64,000 nucleotides of DNA, from contig JAVJOG010000024.1 of NCBI GenBank assembly GCA_040216885.1, positions 1-64,000 of the forward strand, written 5' to 3'. The DNA is from Parvibaculum sp040216885. Its GTDB lineage: Bacteria > Pseudomonadota > Alphaproteobacteria > Parvibaculales > Parvibaculaceae. Shown piece after piece: positions 18,411 to 26,456 of this stretch; the stretch's first letter is position 1, and each line of letters opens with the position of its first letter. The notes under the pieces were generated by a model that was not told the origin of the DNA, made no database searches, and saw only the letters and a list, made by a program, of their open reading frames with translations. The position numbers were made by a program, and so were the translations under genes.

Positions 18411-19805
18411 TCAGCCGCCGGCCGCGCGGCCGGCGCGGCGGATGAGAACCTCGCCGATCAGCACCGTGACGACAACGCCGATGACGATGGAGGCCGCATA
18501 GGTCATGTCGAACTCCTCCGGCGTGTAGATGAAGAAGACGATCGCCTGAACGATGAAGACCATGCAGAGCGCGGTGAGCGCCAGCGCCACGCCGGCGCCG
18601 CCCGGCACGCGATAGGGGCGCGGCCTGTCGGGGTCGATGCGGCGGAGCTTCAGGAAGGCCATGAACATCGCCAGATAGGGCAACAGGAAGACGATGGAGG
18701 AGAAGGCAAAGAGCGTCCAGAAAAGGTCTTCGGCATCGGCCGCGAGCAGGCCGTAGATCACGATGACGACCGTCGTGACGATGCCCGTCACAATGGCGGC
18801 GTTGGCGGGTGTTTTGTGCTCGGGATGAAGACGCGCGAACATCGACGGCAGGTTGCCGTCGAGCGCGGCTTCGGCGGCCGAGCGGTTGGCGCCCATCGTC
18901 CATGTGACCATGTTGGCGAGGAAGGAATAAAGCGCCATGAGACCCAGCAGGATGACGAACGTGCCGGCCACCCCGCCCTCGCCCAGCAGTACGCGCAGCG
19001 TGTCGACAATGCCGCTGACGAGGTTGATGTCGTCGAGGGGCAGCGCGATCAGGATGCCGATCGTGGCGAAGAGATAGAACGCCGCGATCAGGATGCCGGA
19101 GATGGCGATGGTGAGGGGCACGTCGCGGGCCGGGTTTTTCATCTCGGCGCTGGCGCCGGACATCAGCTCGAAGCCCATGAAGTTGTAGACGATGACCGGC
19201 AGGAAGGCGAGCGTCACCCCCCAGCTCGGCGCCATGCTTTCGAAGGTCAGTTCGTTGGCGACGCCGTGGTTACCGGCGTAGACGAAGCCGCCGATGCCGA
19301 TGACCAGCATGATCGCGACCTTGAAGACAGCGCCGAGATTGGGCACCCATTTGCCGACATCGAGACGGACGACATTGATCCAGACGGTCAACCATGTCAG
19401 CGCGACGGCAATCGCGATCTGCGTCCAGAGCGCAAGATCGGGCATGAAGAGCGCCGCGAAGATGCCGGCGAAAAGAATAAAGACGGAGGGCTGCCAGAGC
19501 GCGACGTTGATCCACCAGAGCCATGCGGTGCGGCCGCCCCAGCGCGCGCCGAAAGCGCGGCGTACCCAGGCATAGATGCCGCCCTGATCGGGATAGGTGC
19601 TGCCCAGTTCGGCGGTGATGAGGCCGTAGGGCACGAAGAAAAAAATCATCGTGAAAACCCACCAGAAGACGGCTTGCGGGCCGATGGCCGCGGATGCCGC
19701 GAGCTGGTCGATCACGAGAATGGCGCAAACGGTGAACAACGTCAGGTCGAGCCCGCGCATCACCTTCTTGTAGCCGCGCGGATTGGCGGCGGATATGTCG
19801 GTCAT
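18411..19805 (-). CDS. APC-superfamily amino acid/polyamine permease
   Basis: 464 residues with 12 hydrophobic helices. The N-terminal GLDLTLFTVCAILVIDQLAA and the YPDQGGIYAWVRRAFG loop are typical of the APC family (glutamate:GABA and agmatine/putrescine antiporters). It sits between putrescine carbamoyltransferase (66 bases upstream) and carbamate kinase (8 bases downstream), in the position held by the agmatine:putrescine antiporter AguD in agmatine deiminase clusters. Transport of agmatine, putrescine or carbamoylputrescine is therefore the best guess, from context only. Other cationic amino acids remain possible. Confidence 0.85.
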   Translation of the reverse strand: MTDISAANPRGYKKVMRGLDLTLFTVCAILVIDQLAASAAIGPQAVFWWVFTMIFFFVPYGLITAELGSTYPDQGGIYAWVRRAFGARWGGRTAWLWWINVALWQPSVFILFAGIFAALFMPDLALWTQIAIAVALTWLTVWINVVRLDVGKWVPNLGAVFKVAIMLVIGIGGFVYAGNHGVANELTFESMAPSWGVTLAFLPVIVYNFMGFELMSGASAEMKNPARDVPLTIAISGILIAAFYLFATIGILIALPLDDINLVSGIVDTLRVLLGEGGVAGTFVILLGLMALYSFLANMVTWTMGANRSAAEAALDGNLPSMFARLHPEHKTPANAAIVTGIVTTVVIVIYGLLAADAEDLFWTLFAFSSIVFLLPYLAMFMAFLKLRRIDPDRPRPYRVPGGAGVALALTALCMVFIVQAIVFFIYTPEEFDMTYAASIVIGVVVTVLIGEVLIRRAGRAAGG

Positions 19806-19871
19806 TTGTTTCTCCCGTTCGAGTAAATCCGGTTACTCACGGCAAGAGACGCGCCGCGCCGTCACGCAAGC

Positions 19872-20882
19872 TCACATGAAATCGGACAAAAAATCCTCCG
19901 CAATACCCCGGTGACGCGCCAGCAGGGCGTCGGAGGGTTTTTTCAGACGCGGATAGACGAACCAGACCAGCAGCGCCTTTTCGGTGTGCAGGCGGTTTTC
20001 GGACTGGTCGAGAATGATCGACTGCGGACCGTCCATGACCTCGTCGGTTGCCTCGACACCGCGCGAGGCCGGCAGACAGTGCATGAAGCGGGCAGTGGGC
20101 GGCGCCTTCGCCATCAGGCCGGCATTGATCTGGAATTTCGGCATGAAGGCCGCCTGCCGGTCGGGAATTTCGCTCTCCTGGCCGATCCACCACCAGAGAT
20201 CGGTGTAGATGAAATCGGCGTCGGCGACGGCGGCGACCGGATCGTCGGTGAAGGAGATCGCGGCGCCCGATTCCGCCGCCGCCTCGCGCACGAGATCGCG
20301 GTGCGCCTGCGGCACCTGATATTTTTCAGGCGCGGCCTGCGTGAAAGCAATGCCCATGCGGGCGCAGATGAACATCAGCGAGACACAGACATTGGTGGCG
20401 TCGCCGACAAAGACCAGCTTGAGGTCTTCAAGCTTCTTTCCTTTCGGCGCATGCTCCGTCATCGTGAAGACATCGCAGAGAACCTGTGTCGGATGGTTGA
20501 AATCGGTGAGGCCGTTGATGACCGGCACGGTCGCGTATTTCGCCAGATCGAGAACGGTCTGGTGTTTCAGGGTGCGCGCCTCGATGACGTCGACCATGCG
20601 GGAGACGACGCGGGCCGTGTCGGCGATCGACTCGCGGGCACCGAGATGGATTTCGCCGGGGCGGAGATAAAGCGCGTGACCGCCGAGCTTGGTCATCGCG
20701 ACCTCGAAAGAGACGCGGGTGCGGGTGGACGGCTCCTCGAAGATCATGCCGAGCGACGCGCCGGACAGGAGCCGCGGACAGGCACCGTCCTTGTCGGCCC
20801 GCTTCAGCATGGCCGTCAGCTCCATCATCCGCAGGAACTCATCCTTCGGAAAATCAAGGATATGAACGAAATGACGCAGCAT
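19872..20882 (-). CDS. ptcA: Putrescine carbamoyltransferase (carbamoylputrescine phosphorolysis)
   Basis: 336 residues. The carbamoyl-phosphate site STRTR is at 52-56 and MHCLPASRG lies near the C terminus. Three features favour putrescine rather than ornithine carbamoyltransferase. First, HPTQ at 130-133 replaces the HPCQ usual in OTC. Second, the substrate loop reads YTDLWWWIGQES instead of an OTC-type SMG loop. Third, the protein has a C-terminal helical extension. Stretches such as SLGMIFEEPSTRTRVSFEVAM and PKGKKLEDLKLVFVGDAT (from memory) resemble the enterococcal enzyme closely. It converts carbamoylputrescine and phosphate to putrescine and carbamoyl phosphate. The permease, carbamate kinase and N-carbamoylputrescine amidase around it support this. 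OTC remains the alternative. Confidence 0.78.
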   Translation of the reverse strand: MLRHFVHILDFPKDEFLRMMELTAMLKRADKDGACPRLLSGASLGMIFEEPSTRTRVSFEVAMTKLGGHALYLRPGEIHLGARESIADTARVVSRMVDVIEARTLKHQTVLDLAKYATVPVINGLTDFNHPTQVLCDVFTMTEHAPKGKKLEDLKLVFVGDATNVCVSLMFICARMGIAFTQAAPEKYQVPQAHRDLVREAAAESGAAISFTDDPVAAVADADFIYTDLWWWIGQESEIPDRQAAFMPKFQINAGLMAKAPPTARFMHCLPASRGVEATDEVMDGPQSIILDQSENRLHTEKALLVWFVYPRLKKPSDALLARHRGIAEDFLSDFM

Positions 20883-20926
20883 CCGGCCTATCCCCCTTTA
20901 CCCGCCTTCGCTCCGGCGGGATTATC

Positions 20927-20945
20927 GGCATGTCCGGGACATGCC
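20927..20945. promoter_or_regulatory. 19-base perfect palindrome between ptcA and aguB
   Basis: GGCATGTCCGGGACATGCC has 9-base arms around a single G and lies 45-63 bases before the ptcA start in the divergent gap. A CCCGCC/GGCGGG hairpin (20901-20920) sits between it and ptcA. It is a good operator candidate for co-regulating both transcripts; no regulator is encoded next to it. Confidence 0.5.
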
Positions 20946-21111
20946 TCTATTTGACAAGTAGAGACCCGTGGGCGCCCGCGTTCAACAGGCGGAGCGGCGG
21001 CAAATTGAAGCAAGACGGACGAAACGGACGCAAACGCGCCATTGCGGTACAAAGGAATGCCTCGCGGCCGGACAGAGGGCGCTCCGGCGGCGCAATTTTC
21101 GGAGTTTCAAG

Positions 21112-21984
21112 ATGACCGAGATCACCGTCGCCGCCACGCAAATGGCCTGCGGACACGATCGCGACGAGAATATCGCGCGGGCCGAGAAGCTGGTGCGGGC
21201 GGCGGCTGAAAAAGGCTCACGGGTGATCCTGCTGCAGGAACTGTTCGAGACACCTTATTTCTGCAAGGACACCGAACCGGATCTCATGCATCTTGCAACG
21301 CCCGTCGCCGACAATCCGGCGGTGCATCATTTCCGTGCGCTTGCCGCCGAATACAAGGCGGTCATTCCAGTGTCGATCTACGAGCGTGCCAACAACGCGC
21401 AATACAATTCTCTGGTGATGATCGACAGCGGCGATATTCTGGGCGTCTACCGCAAGTCGCATATTCCCGACGGGCCGGGCTATCGGGAGAAGTACTACTT
21501 CAACCCCGGCGATACCGGCTTTCACGTCTGGAACACCCGCGTTGGCCGCGTGGGCGCCGCGATCTGCTGGGACCAGTGGTTTCCGGAAGCGGCGCGCATC
21601 CTGGCCGTGAAGGGCGCCGACGTGATCCTCTATCCGACCGCCATCGGCTCGGAGCCGCATGACGAGACGGTCCATTCGCGCGATCACTGGCAGCGCACGA
21701 TGCAGGGCCATTCGGCGGCCAACCTCGTACCGGTGGTCGCGTCGAACCGCGTCGGCCGCGAGGAGGGAAAGAGCTGCGCGATCACCTTTTACGGCTCGTC
21801 CTTCATTACCGATGCAACAGGGGCGAAGGTCGCCGAGGCCGATGAACGGGAAGAGGCGGTTCTGACCGCGAGTTTCGATATCGAGAAGAACCGGCGGCAA
21901 CGAGTCAACTGGGGCGTGTTTCGCGACCGGCGGACCGATCTCTATGCGGATATTCTGACGCTGGACGGAACGCCGCGGCGCTAG
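21112..21984 (+). CDS. aguB: N-carbamoylputrescine amidase
   Basis: 290 residues from the ATG at 21112 (GGAG eight bases upstream). It is a nitrilase-superfamily enzyme with the full triad: E43 in LLQELFETPYF, K115 in YRKSHIPDGPGY and C152 in AAICWDQWFPEAAR. The triad contexts and the opening ATQMACGHDRDENI are those of plant and bacterial AguB. It hydrolyses N-carbamoylputrescine to putrescine, CO2 and ammonia, the last step of the arginine decarboxylase-agmatine route. It is divergent from putrescine carbamoyltransferase, which acts on the same compound phosphorolytically. Agmatine deiminase (aguA), which would make the substrate, is not in the window. Confidence 0.92.
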   Translation: MTEITVAATQMACGHDRDENIARAEKLVRAAAEKGSRVILLQELFETPYFCKDTEPDLMHLATPVADNPAVHHFRALAAEYKAVIPVSIYERANNAQYNSLVMIDSGDILGVYRKSHIPDGPGYREKYYFNPGDTGFHVWNTRVGRVGAAICWDQWFPEAARILAVKGADVILYPTAIGSEPHDETVHSRDHWQRTMQGHSAANLVPVVASNRVGREEGKSCAITFYGSSFITDATGAKVAEADEREEAVLTASFDIEKNRRQRVNWGVFRDRRTDLYADILTLDGTPRR

Positions 21985-22059
21985 CGCTTGAATTCCCGCT
22001 ACGTTCCTGAAATCATATTCAGCAGGGGGCCACTCCGCGCATGAGAGGGAGGATTGCGC

Positions 22060-22752
22060 GTGGAGCAATTCATTTCAAGCATATCCACTTGGCTGGCGGA
22101 CGAGGAAACGCAGCGCTGGATCGCGGTCGCAGCCGGTTCGCTCATCGCACTGCTTTCGGTAACGTTTGCCGTTGTCGAATACGTGCGTCTCGTGGCGGTA
22201 CGCCGGAACCCGAAGGCGGCCATTGCGCCGGACAGGCGCGGCCGACTTCCTTCAACCGTGCATGGCTGGAGAAGGCGCGGCAACCGCGACGCCGCGATCA
22301 TCGCCACACGCTTCAACGCCACGATGTACGGCATTGTGCGCCTGACCTTTCTCGGAATCGTCGTGCCTGGTGCCCTGCTCTTCCTGTTCGCAATCAACTA
22401 CTCGTGGCTCAATCCCGGCGTCGCTGCGCTTTCGGATGTGCGAACCGGAGAACCCGTCGTCGCTCCGGGAGTTCCCGAAACGCTTTTCTTCGTTGTCGAC
22501 ATGACACTGAAAGGCGCCTTGCTGGACGCCATTGAAGTATTTGCGATCGAAATGGCAGCGTTGACCAATGTTCCAACCAATCTCACCTTCTCATCGGCTG
22601 TATGGCTCTACCGAGCGCTTGCCAACGTCTTTATCCTGTTTATTCCGGTCTTCATCATCGAAGTTTGGCTAGCGGTCGGCCGTCTTCGCCAGGAACATGC
22701 GAAGCAGGTGAGTGCCGGGAAGGCCGAGGCAAGAAGCCGGACGGCGGCATAG
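22060..22752 (+). CDS. Three-helix membrane protein, unknown
   Basis: About 230 residues, read from a GTG at 22060 because AGGGAGG lies 7 bases upstream; the TTG at 22054 is too close to that site. Hydrophobic helices lie near residues 20-45, 92-115 and 180-200. A basic loop (RRNPKAAIAPDRRGRLPS) follows the first helix, and a periplasmic-looking segment lies between the second and third. No family is recognised. Its last 98 bases overlap the 3' end of the convergent EEP-family gene, so one of the two tails may be shorter in practice. It stands alone on this strand after aguB, 75 bases away. Confidence 0.6.
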   Translation: MEQFISSISTWLADEETQRWIAVAAGSLIALLSVTFAVVEYVRLVAVRRNPKAAIAPDRRGRLPSTVHGWRRRGNRDAAIIATRFNATMYGIVRLTFLGIVVPGALLFLFAINYSWLNPGVAALSDVRTGEPVVAPGVPETLFFVVDMTLKGALLDAIEVFAIEMAALTNVPTNLTFSSAVWLYRALANVFILFIPVFIIEVWLAVGRLRQEHAKQVSAGKAEARSRTAA

Positions 22753-23491
22753 AAATCGCCGCCCGCGCTTCGCGGTTCGCCGCCGGTGCACCTGCCTGCG
22801 TTCCAATGCCGATGTCGGCGATAATGGGCAGGTGATCGGAAATTTTCCGCGCCTGTGCATCCGTCCAGCTCCGGTGGATCGCGGCCGGACCGCCGCAGTA
22901 AATGCGGTCGAGGCGGAAGAGCGGACGCGCCGCTGGAAAGGTGCGCTGCATCGTGCGCGCCGGCAACACGGTGCGCAGGCGGCGGCGGACCCAGCCGAAC
23001 GAGAACCAGTCGTTGAAATCGCCCATGACGATGGACGGCAGCCCGTGAGGCCGTGCCAGAGCGGCGAGGACGGCCGACTGCATGCGGCGCTCCCATACGC
23101 TGAGCCCGAGATGCACGGTGACGAGGCGGACCTTGCCATGCGGCGTTTCGAGATGTGTGGCGATGGCGCAGCGCGGCTCGCGCGAGCGAAATGAAAGGTC
23201 GGTGACGCCGGTGTCGGCAAGCGGGTAGCGGCTGATGACGGCATGGCCGTAATGACCGTCGGGGGCGACGATGGTGCGGCCTTCGGCGGCATGTTCGCCG
23301 AGTGCTTCGCACAACACGGCGAGCGGCGCGTTTTCGCCCGCGCGGCCACGCGAGTCGATCTCCTGGAAGGCGATCACATCCGGGTCGTGCCGGGCGACGA
23401 GATCGACGATGCGGCCAAGATCGTAGCGCCGGTCGGGACCGATGCCGCCGTGAATGTTCCAGCTCAGCACGCGAAGTCCGGGCCTTGTCAC
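22655..23491 (-). CDS. Endonuclease/exonuclease/phosphatase (EEP) family hydrolase
   Basis: 278 residues. The EEP active site is readable: N12 in SWNIHGGIG, E44 in AFQEIDSRG, the HLGLS strand, GDFNDW and the C-terminal SDHLPI. Metal-dependent members cleave phosphodiesters in DNA or lipids. The stop of the gene lies beyond the catalytic SDHLP by about 55 residues, a Pro/Ser-rich tail that overlaps the convergent membrane gene and may be unselected. Its start overlaps the stop of the PLD-VTT gene by four bases, so both are co-translated. This suggests a shared role in phospholipid or phosphodiester metabolism. Confidence 0.82.
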   Translation of the reverse strand: MTRPGLRVLSWNIHGGIGPDRRYDLGRIVDLVARHDPDVIAFQEIDSRGRAGENAPLAVLCEALGEHAAEGRTIVAPDGHYGHAVISRYPLADTGVTDLSFRSREPRCAIATHLETPHGKVRLVTVHLGLSVWERRMQSAVLAALARPHGLPSIVMGDFNDWFSFGWVRRRLRTVLPARTMQRTFPAARPLFRLDRIYCGGPAAIHRSWTDAQARKISDHLPIIADIGIGTQAGAPAANREARAAISMPPSGFLPRPSRHSPASHVPGEDGRPLAKLR

Positions 23492-25662
23492 TCGGACTTC
23501 CTCCGCTTCGAGAGGAAGCGCTGCAGGCCGAGCGCGAGCGCGATCCAGGCGGCGATGGCGCCGGCGACGACGGCGAGGTCGGCCAGTGTCGGGTTTTCGA
23601 GCATCGTGAAGATGCGATCCCCGAGCACCGACATCAGCACGATGCCGGGTGCGAGACCGAGCGCCGTTCCGACCGTGTAGTCGAGCAGGCGGATGCGGAG
23701 CGCGCCGGCCACGAGATTGACCAACAGGAAAGGTGCGACCGGCACAAGGCGCACCGTGGCGAGCGCGACAACACCTTTTTCACCGACCGCGGCGGAGACG
23801 CGATTGACGCGCGGGCCCAGCATGTTTCGCAGCAGACCGGAACCGAGACGGCGACCCGCCGCGTAGGTCGCAAGCGCGCTCGACATGGCGCCGAGCGCCG
23901 CATAGAGAATGCCCGGCCAGAGACCGAAAGTCGCGGCCGTGACGGCGATGAGCAAAGTGACCGGAAAGGCAACGAAGCCCGCCAGCACATAGAGGCCGAC
24001 GACGACAAAGGGCGCGAGCGGCGCAGCGGAGATGCTGCCGAGCGTGCCGCGCATGGTTTCGGGTTCGGCCAGTTCCGCCAGCGGCGTGTAGCGCCAGAGC
24101 AGGCCAAGACCGGCGATGAGGAGAAGGACGGCAATGCCCTTCATCAGGGCCGAAAGATTGCGGTGCCTGCCCTTCCCGCCCGGCACGTCGACAATGCCGG
24201 CGAGAGAGTCGCCGGGCACGGGCGGACGGATGGGATCCGCAATAGCCTCGATCGCCGTCACGTTTTCCCGAATTTCGGCTTCGTCATCTTCGATGGGCAC
24301 GAGCGAACGGCTGCCGCCGCCGCAACGATCCATCGCCGCGAAGAGAGAGCCGGTTTCGTGCAAGGCCGCGACGACGTCGCGCGGTTCGGCGCCGCAATGC
24401 TCGCCAAGAAGGCGGCCGAGAGCGCCCATGACGGCCTCGCGATCTTCCGCGCCCGCGGCTTCGACAGCGAGGTCGCATTCGGTGTCGAGGCCCATCGAGC
24501 GGTTGCAGAGATTGGCGGAACCGAACCGCAGAAGAACGTCGTCAACGATCGCCTGTTTGGAGTGAACCATGATGCCGGTGGCATCGTCACCCGCGCCGAC
24601 CGAGGGCGTCAGCACGCGTACGCGGTCCTCGATGCCGGCGCGGCGGAGCACGTCCATAAAACGGAGACGGCCGACCAGCATGGTGCGGTGCTCAAGCCAT
24701 TTGCGATGGGATTGCGGGACGACCAGCAGCGCTTCGAGCTCGGGCTTTTCGCGCAACCGGCCGGCGAGCTGCCGCGCGATTTCGGTGCAGGTCAGAAACT
24801 GGTTTTCGATATAGACCCAGCGTTGGGCACGCGCCAGCATGTCGGTGAAGAGCGCCTCGACCTCGCGCGTACCGTTTTCGCCCTTGTATGGCGGCTCGGT
24901 GCGCGCGATGCCGACGGCGACATTGGAGAAGTGCGGTTCGACGCCTTCGGGCCAGCGATCGCCGGCGGGCGGCGGCGGCTTCAGCTTTTCGTTCGCGGCC
25001 CGGCGCCAGCGGCGGCGCACCAGATCGCCGAGCGCGGCGGCCGGCGCACCATCGACCATCATCTGGACGTCGTGAAACGGCCGGTAAGGCTCCTGCTGCG
25101 GATCGACGCGGTGGGGATTGTCCGGTGCGTGGTCGGACGTGTCCCAGCGGCGGATGGTGAGATCGAGACCGCCGCAAAAGGCCAGGCGGTCGTCGATGAC
25201 GACGAGCTTTTGATGATGGGACCCGCCGAGCGGTATCTCGTTGTCGAGACAGAGATCGATATTACCCGGCGACATCCAGCGGAACTGCATGGCAGGCAGC
25301 AGCTCACGCTCCTTGGCGTAGAGAACCGAATAATCCCAGAGCAACAGCTTGATTGAAAGGTTCGGCTTTTCTTCGGCAAGCGCCGTGAGGAACGCGCCAA
25401 GCGTTTCGGGCAGGCCGTCATCGGCGCTGCCTTGCGGACCGACCAGCGGTGTGCGGCTGTCGATGTCCCAGCCGACGATCAGCAGCGAATGTTCGGCGCA
25501 ACGCATCGCGCGGCGAAGGACACCATAATATTCCGCCGCATCGACCAGAAGGCGGGCGCGCGACGCTTCTTCGATGCGCCAGACATTGCGCCCGGGCCGC
25601 AGAATGCGCCCGTTTTGGCTGTTTTCCGCTCGTGTTTCGGTGGCAGGACGTTCAATCGTCAT
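23488..25662 (-). CDS. Phospholipase D-like protein fused to a VTT/DedA membrane domain
   Basis: 724 residues from the ATG at 25662; a longer frame upstream overlaps a pseudogene region and looks non-coding. The N-terminal half has two HKD motifs: H150, K152 and D157 in HHQKLVVIDD, and VHSKQAIVDD near 360. Each is followed by a GG or GS motif (FCGGLD, FGSANLCNRS). This is the cardiolipin synthase/PLD catalytic pair. A hydrophobic C-terminal half (about 520-720) matches the VTT/SNARE-associated DedA-like domain, with FVAFPVTLLIAVTAATFG and an RLVPVAPFLLVNLVAGA stretch. It would transfer or hydrolyse phosphatidyl groups at the membrane. The fusion with a VTT domain hints at lipid scrambling or delivery to the active site. 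Confidence 0.88.
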   Translation of the reverse strand: MTIERPATETRAENSQNGRILRPGRNVWRIEEASRARLLVDAAEYYGVLRRAMRCAEHSLLIVGWDIDSRTPLVGPQGSADDGLPETLGAFLTALAEEKPNLSIKLLLWDYSVLYAKERELLPAMQFRWMSPGNIDLCLDNEIPLGGSHHQKLVVIDDRLAFCGGLDLTIRRWDTSDHAPDNPHRVDPQQEPYRPFHDVQMMVDGAPAAALGDLVRRRWRRAANEKLKPPPPAGDRWPEGVEPHFSNVAVGIARTEPPYKGENGTREVEALFTDMLARAQRWVYIENQFLTCTEIARQLAGRLREKPELEALLVVPQSHRKWLEHRTMLVGRLRFMDVLRRAGIEDRVRVLTPSVGAGDDATGIMVHSKQAIVDDVLLRFGSANLCNRSMGLDTECDLAVEAAGAEDREAVMGALGRLLGEHCGAEPRDVVAALHETGSLFAAMDRCGGGSRSLVPIEDDEAEIRENVTAIEAIADPIRPPVPGDSLAGIVDVPGGKGRHRNLSALMKGIAVLLLIAGLGLLWRYTPLAELAEPETMRGTLGSISAAPLAPFVVVGLYVLAGFVAFPVTLLIAVTAATFGLWPGILYAALGAMSSALATYAAGRRLGSGLLRNMLGPRVNRVSAAVGEKGVVALATVRLVPVAPFLLVNLVAGALRIRLLDYTVGTALGLAPGIVLMSVLGDRIFTMLENPTLADLAVVAGAIAAWIALALGLQRFLSKRRKSE

Positions 25663-25768
25663 GCGCCCAGCATGACGGACGCATCTGGCGGAAAAAAGTC
25701 CCGTATGGGGCGAAATATGGACAATCGGCGTGCGGATGCCCAAAACGTGCGGAACTGCGCGCGCGGCG

Positions 25769-26121
25769 TTACTGCGCCGCGTAGCCACCATCGACGGCGA
25801 GCGCATGGCCGGTGATGAAGCTGGCGGCGGGCGATGCGAGCCAGATCGCCGCTTCGGCGGCTTCGGACCGCACGCCGAGGCGGCCCATCGGCTTCAACGC
25901 CAGCAGGGCTTCGCGGAAACCGGGCACGTCGGTCGCGAGACGGTCCACCATCGCGGTTTTCGATTATGCCGGGGCAGAGCGCATTGACGCGGATGCCCGA
26001 CTTCGCCACGTCGATGGCCACCGATTTCACCAGACCGACGGTGCCGTGCTTGCTGGCGACACAGGCGGCGAGGCCGCCCGGCGCCGGCGAGATTGATGTC
26101 GAGGACCCCGGGTGAAGTCAT
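25769..26121 (-). pseudogene. Decayed short-chain dehydrogenase remnant
   Basis: SDR-like fragments survive in different frames. GVLDINLAG is followed by a gap where the catalytic Ser and Tyr region should be. Then comes AACVASKHGTVGLVKSVAIDVAKSGIRVNALCPGIIE, then a frame change into MVDRLATDVPGFREALLALKPMGRLG ending DGGYAAQ and a stop at 25769. The intact family reads continuously through PGxIxTPMVDRL, so at least one deletion and one frameshift have occurred. It is not expected to make an enzyme. It lies between the PLD-VTT gene and a second remnant. Confidence 0.8.
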
Positions 26122-26241
26122 CTTCCTTCGCCTTCCAGGGCGCGCCGAAGCGGCGACGGAAAGCGCCGCGCAACGCTTTCGGCCGTCCCGCAGCATCCTC
26201 TCCTGCCTCAGGACAAGGATCAGCTGCGGGAAGCCGGGGCG

Positions 26242-26456
26242 GTACTACACGGATGAGGGCGCGGTCGGAGGCGCCGAGCTTGTCGTAGAGGCTTTTCAGA
26301 TGGGCTTTCACCGTGTCCCCGGTGATCGAGAGATTGGCGGCGATGACCTTGTTGCTCTGACCTTCGGCCAAACATTCGAGCACCTGCAATTCGCGCGAGG
26401 TGAGGGACGCCTTCTGGCCGGCCGCACTCAGGCGGCTCGTAGTGCGCTGAAACGGA
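26242..26456 (-). pseudogene. LuxR-type helix-turn-helix remnant
   Basis: A minus-strand reading gives SLTSRELQVLECLAEGQSNK followed by VIAANLSITGDTVKAHLKSLYDKLGASDRAL, a textbook LuxR/FixJ DNA-binding domain. There is no N-terminal receiver: the frame begins directly after the stop of the sulfatase-modifying gene. The C-terminal end changes into unrelated sequence after ALIRVV. It is therefore a truncated response-regulator fragment. Together with the SDR remnant it marks a deletion scar. Confidence 0.75.

Noticed and set aside
19872..20882. Assignment of the carbamoyltransferase as ordinary ornithine carbamoyltransferase (argF)
   Set aside because: HPTQ instead of HPCQ, the WWWIGQES loop and the polyamine neighbours fit putrescine carbamoyltransferase better; kept as an alternative only.
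23302..25356. 684-codon open frame on the plus strand across the PLD-VTT gene
   Set aside because: It runs antisense to a gene with clear PLD and VTT motifs; the translation is Arg/Glu/His-rich without any recognisable domain, as expected from GC-rich antisense frames.
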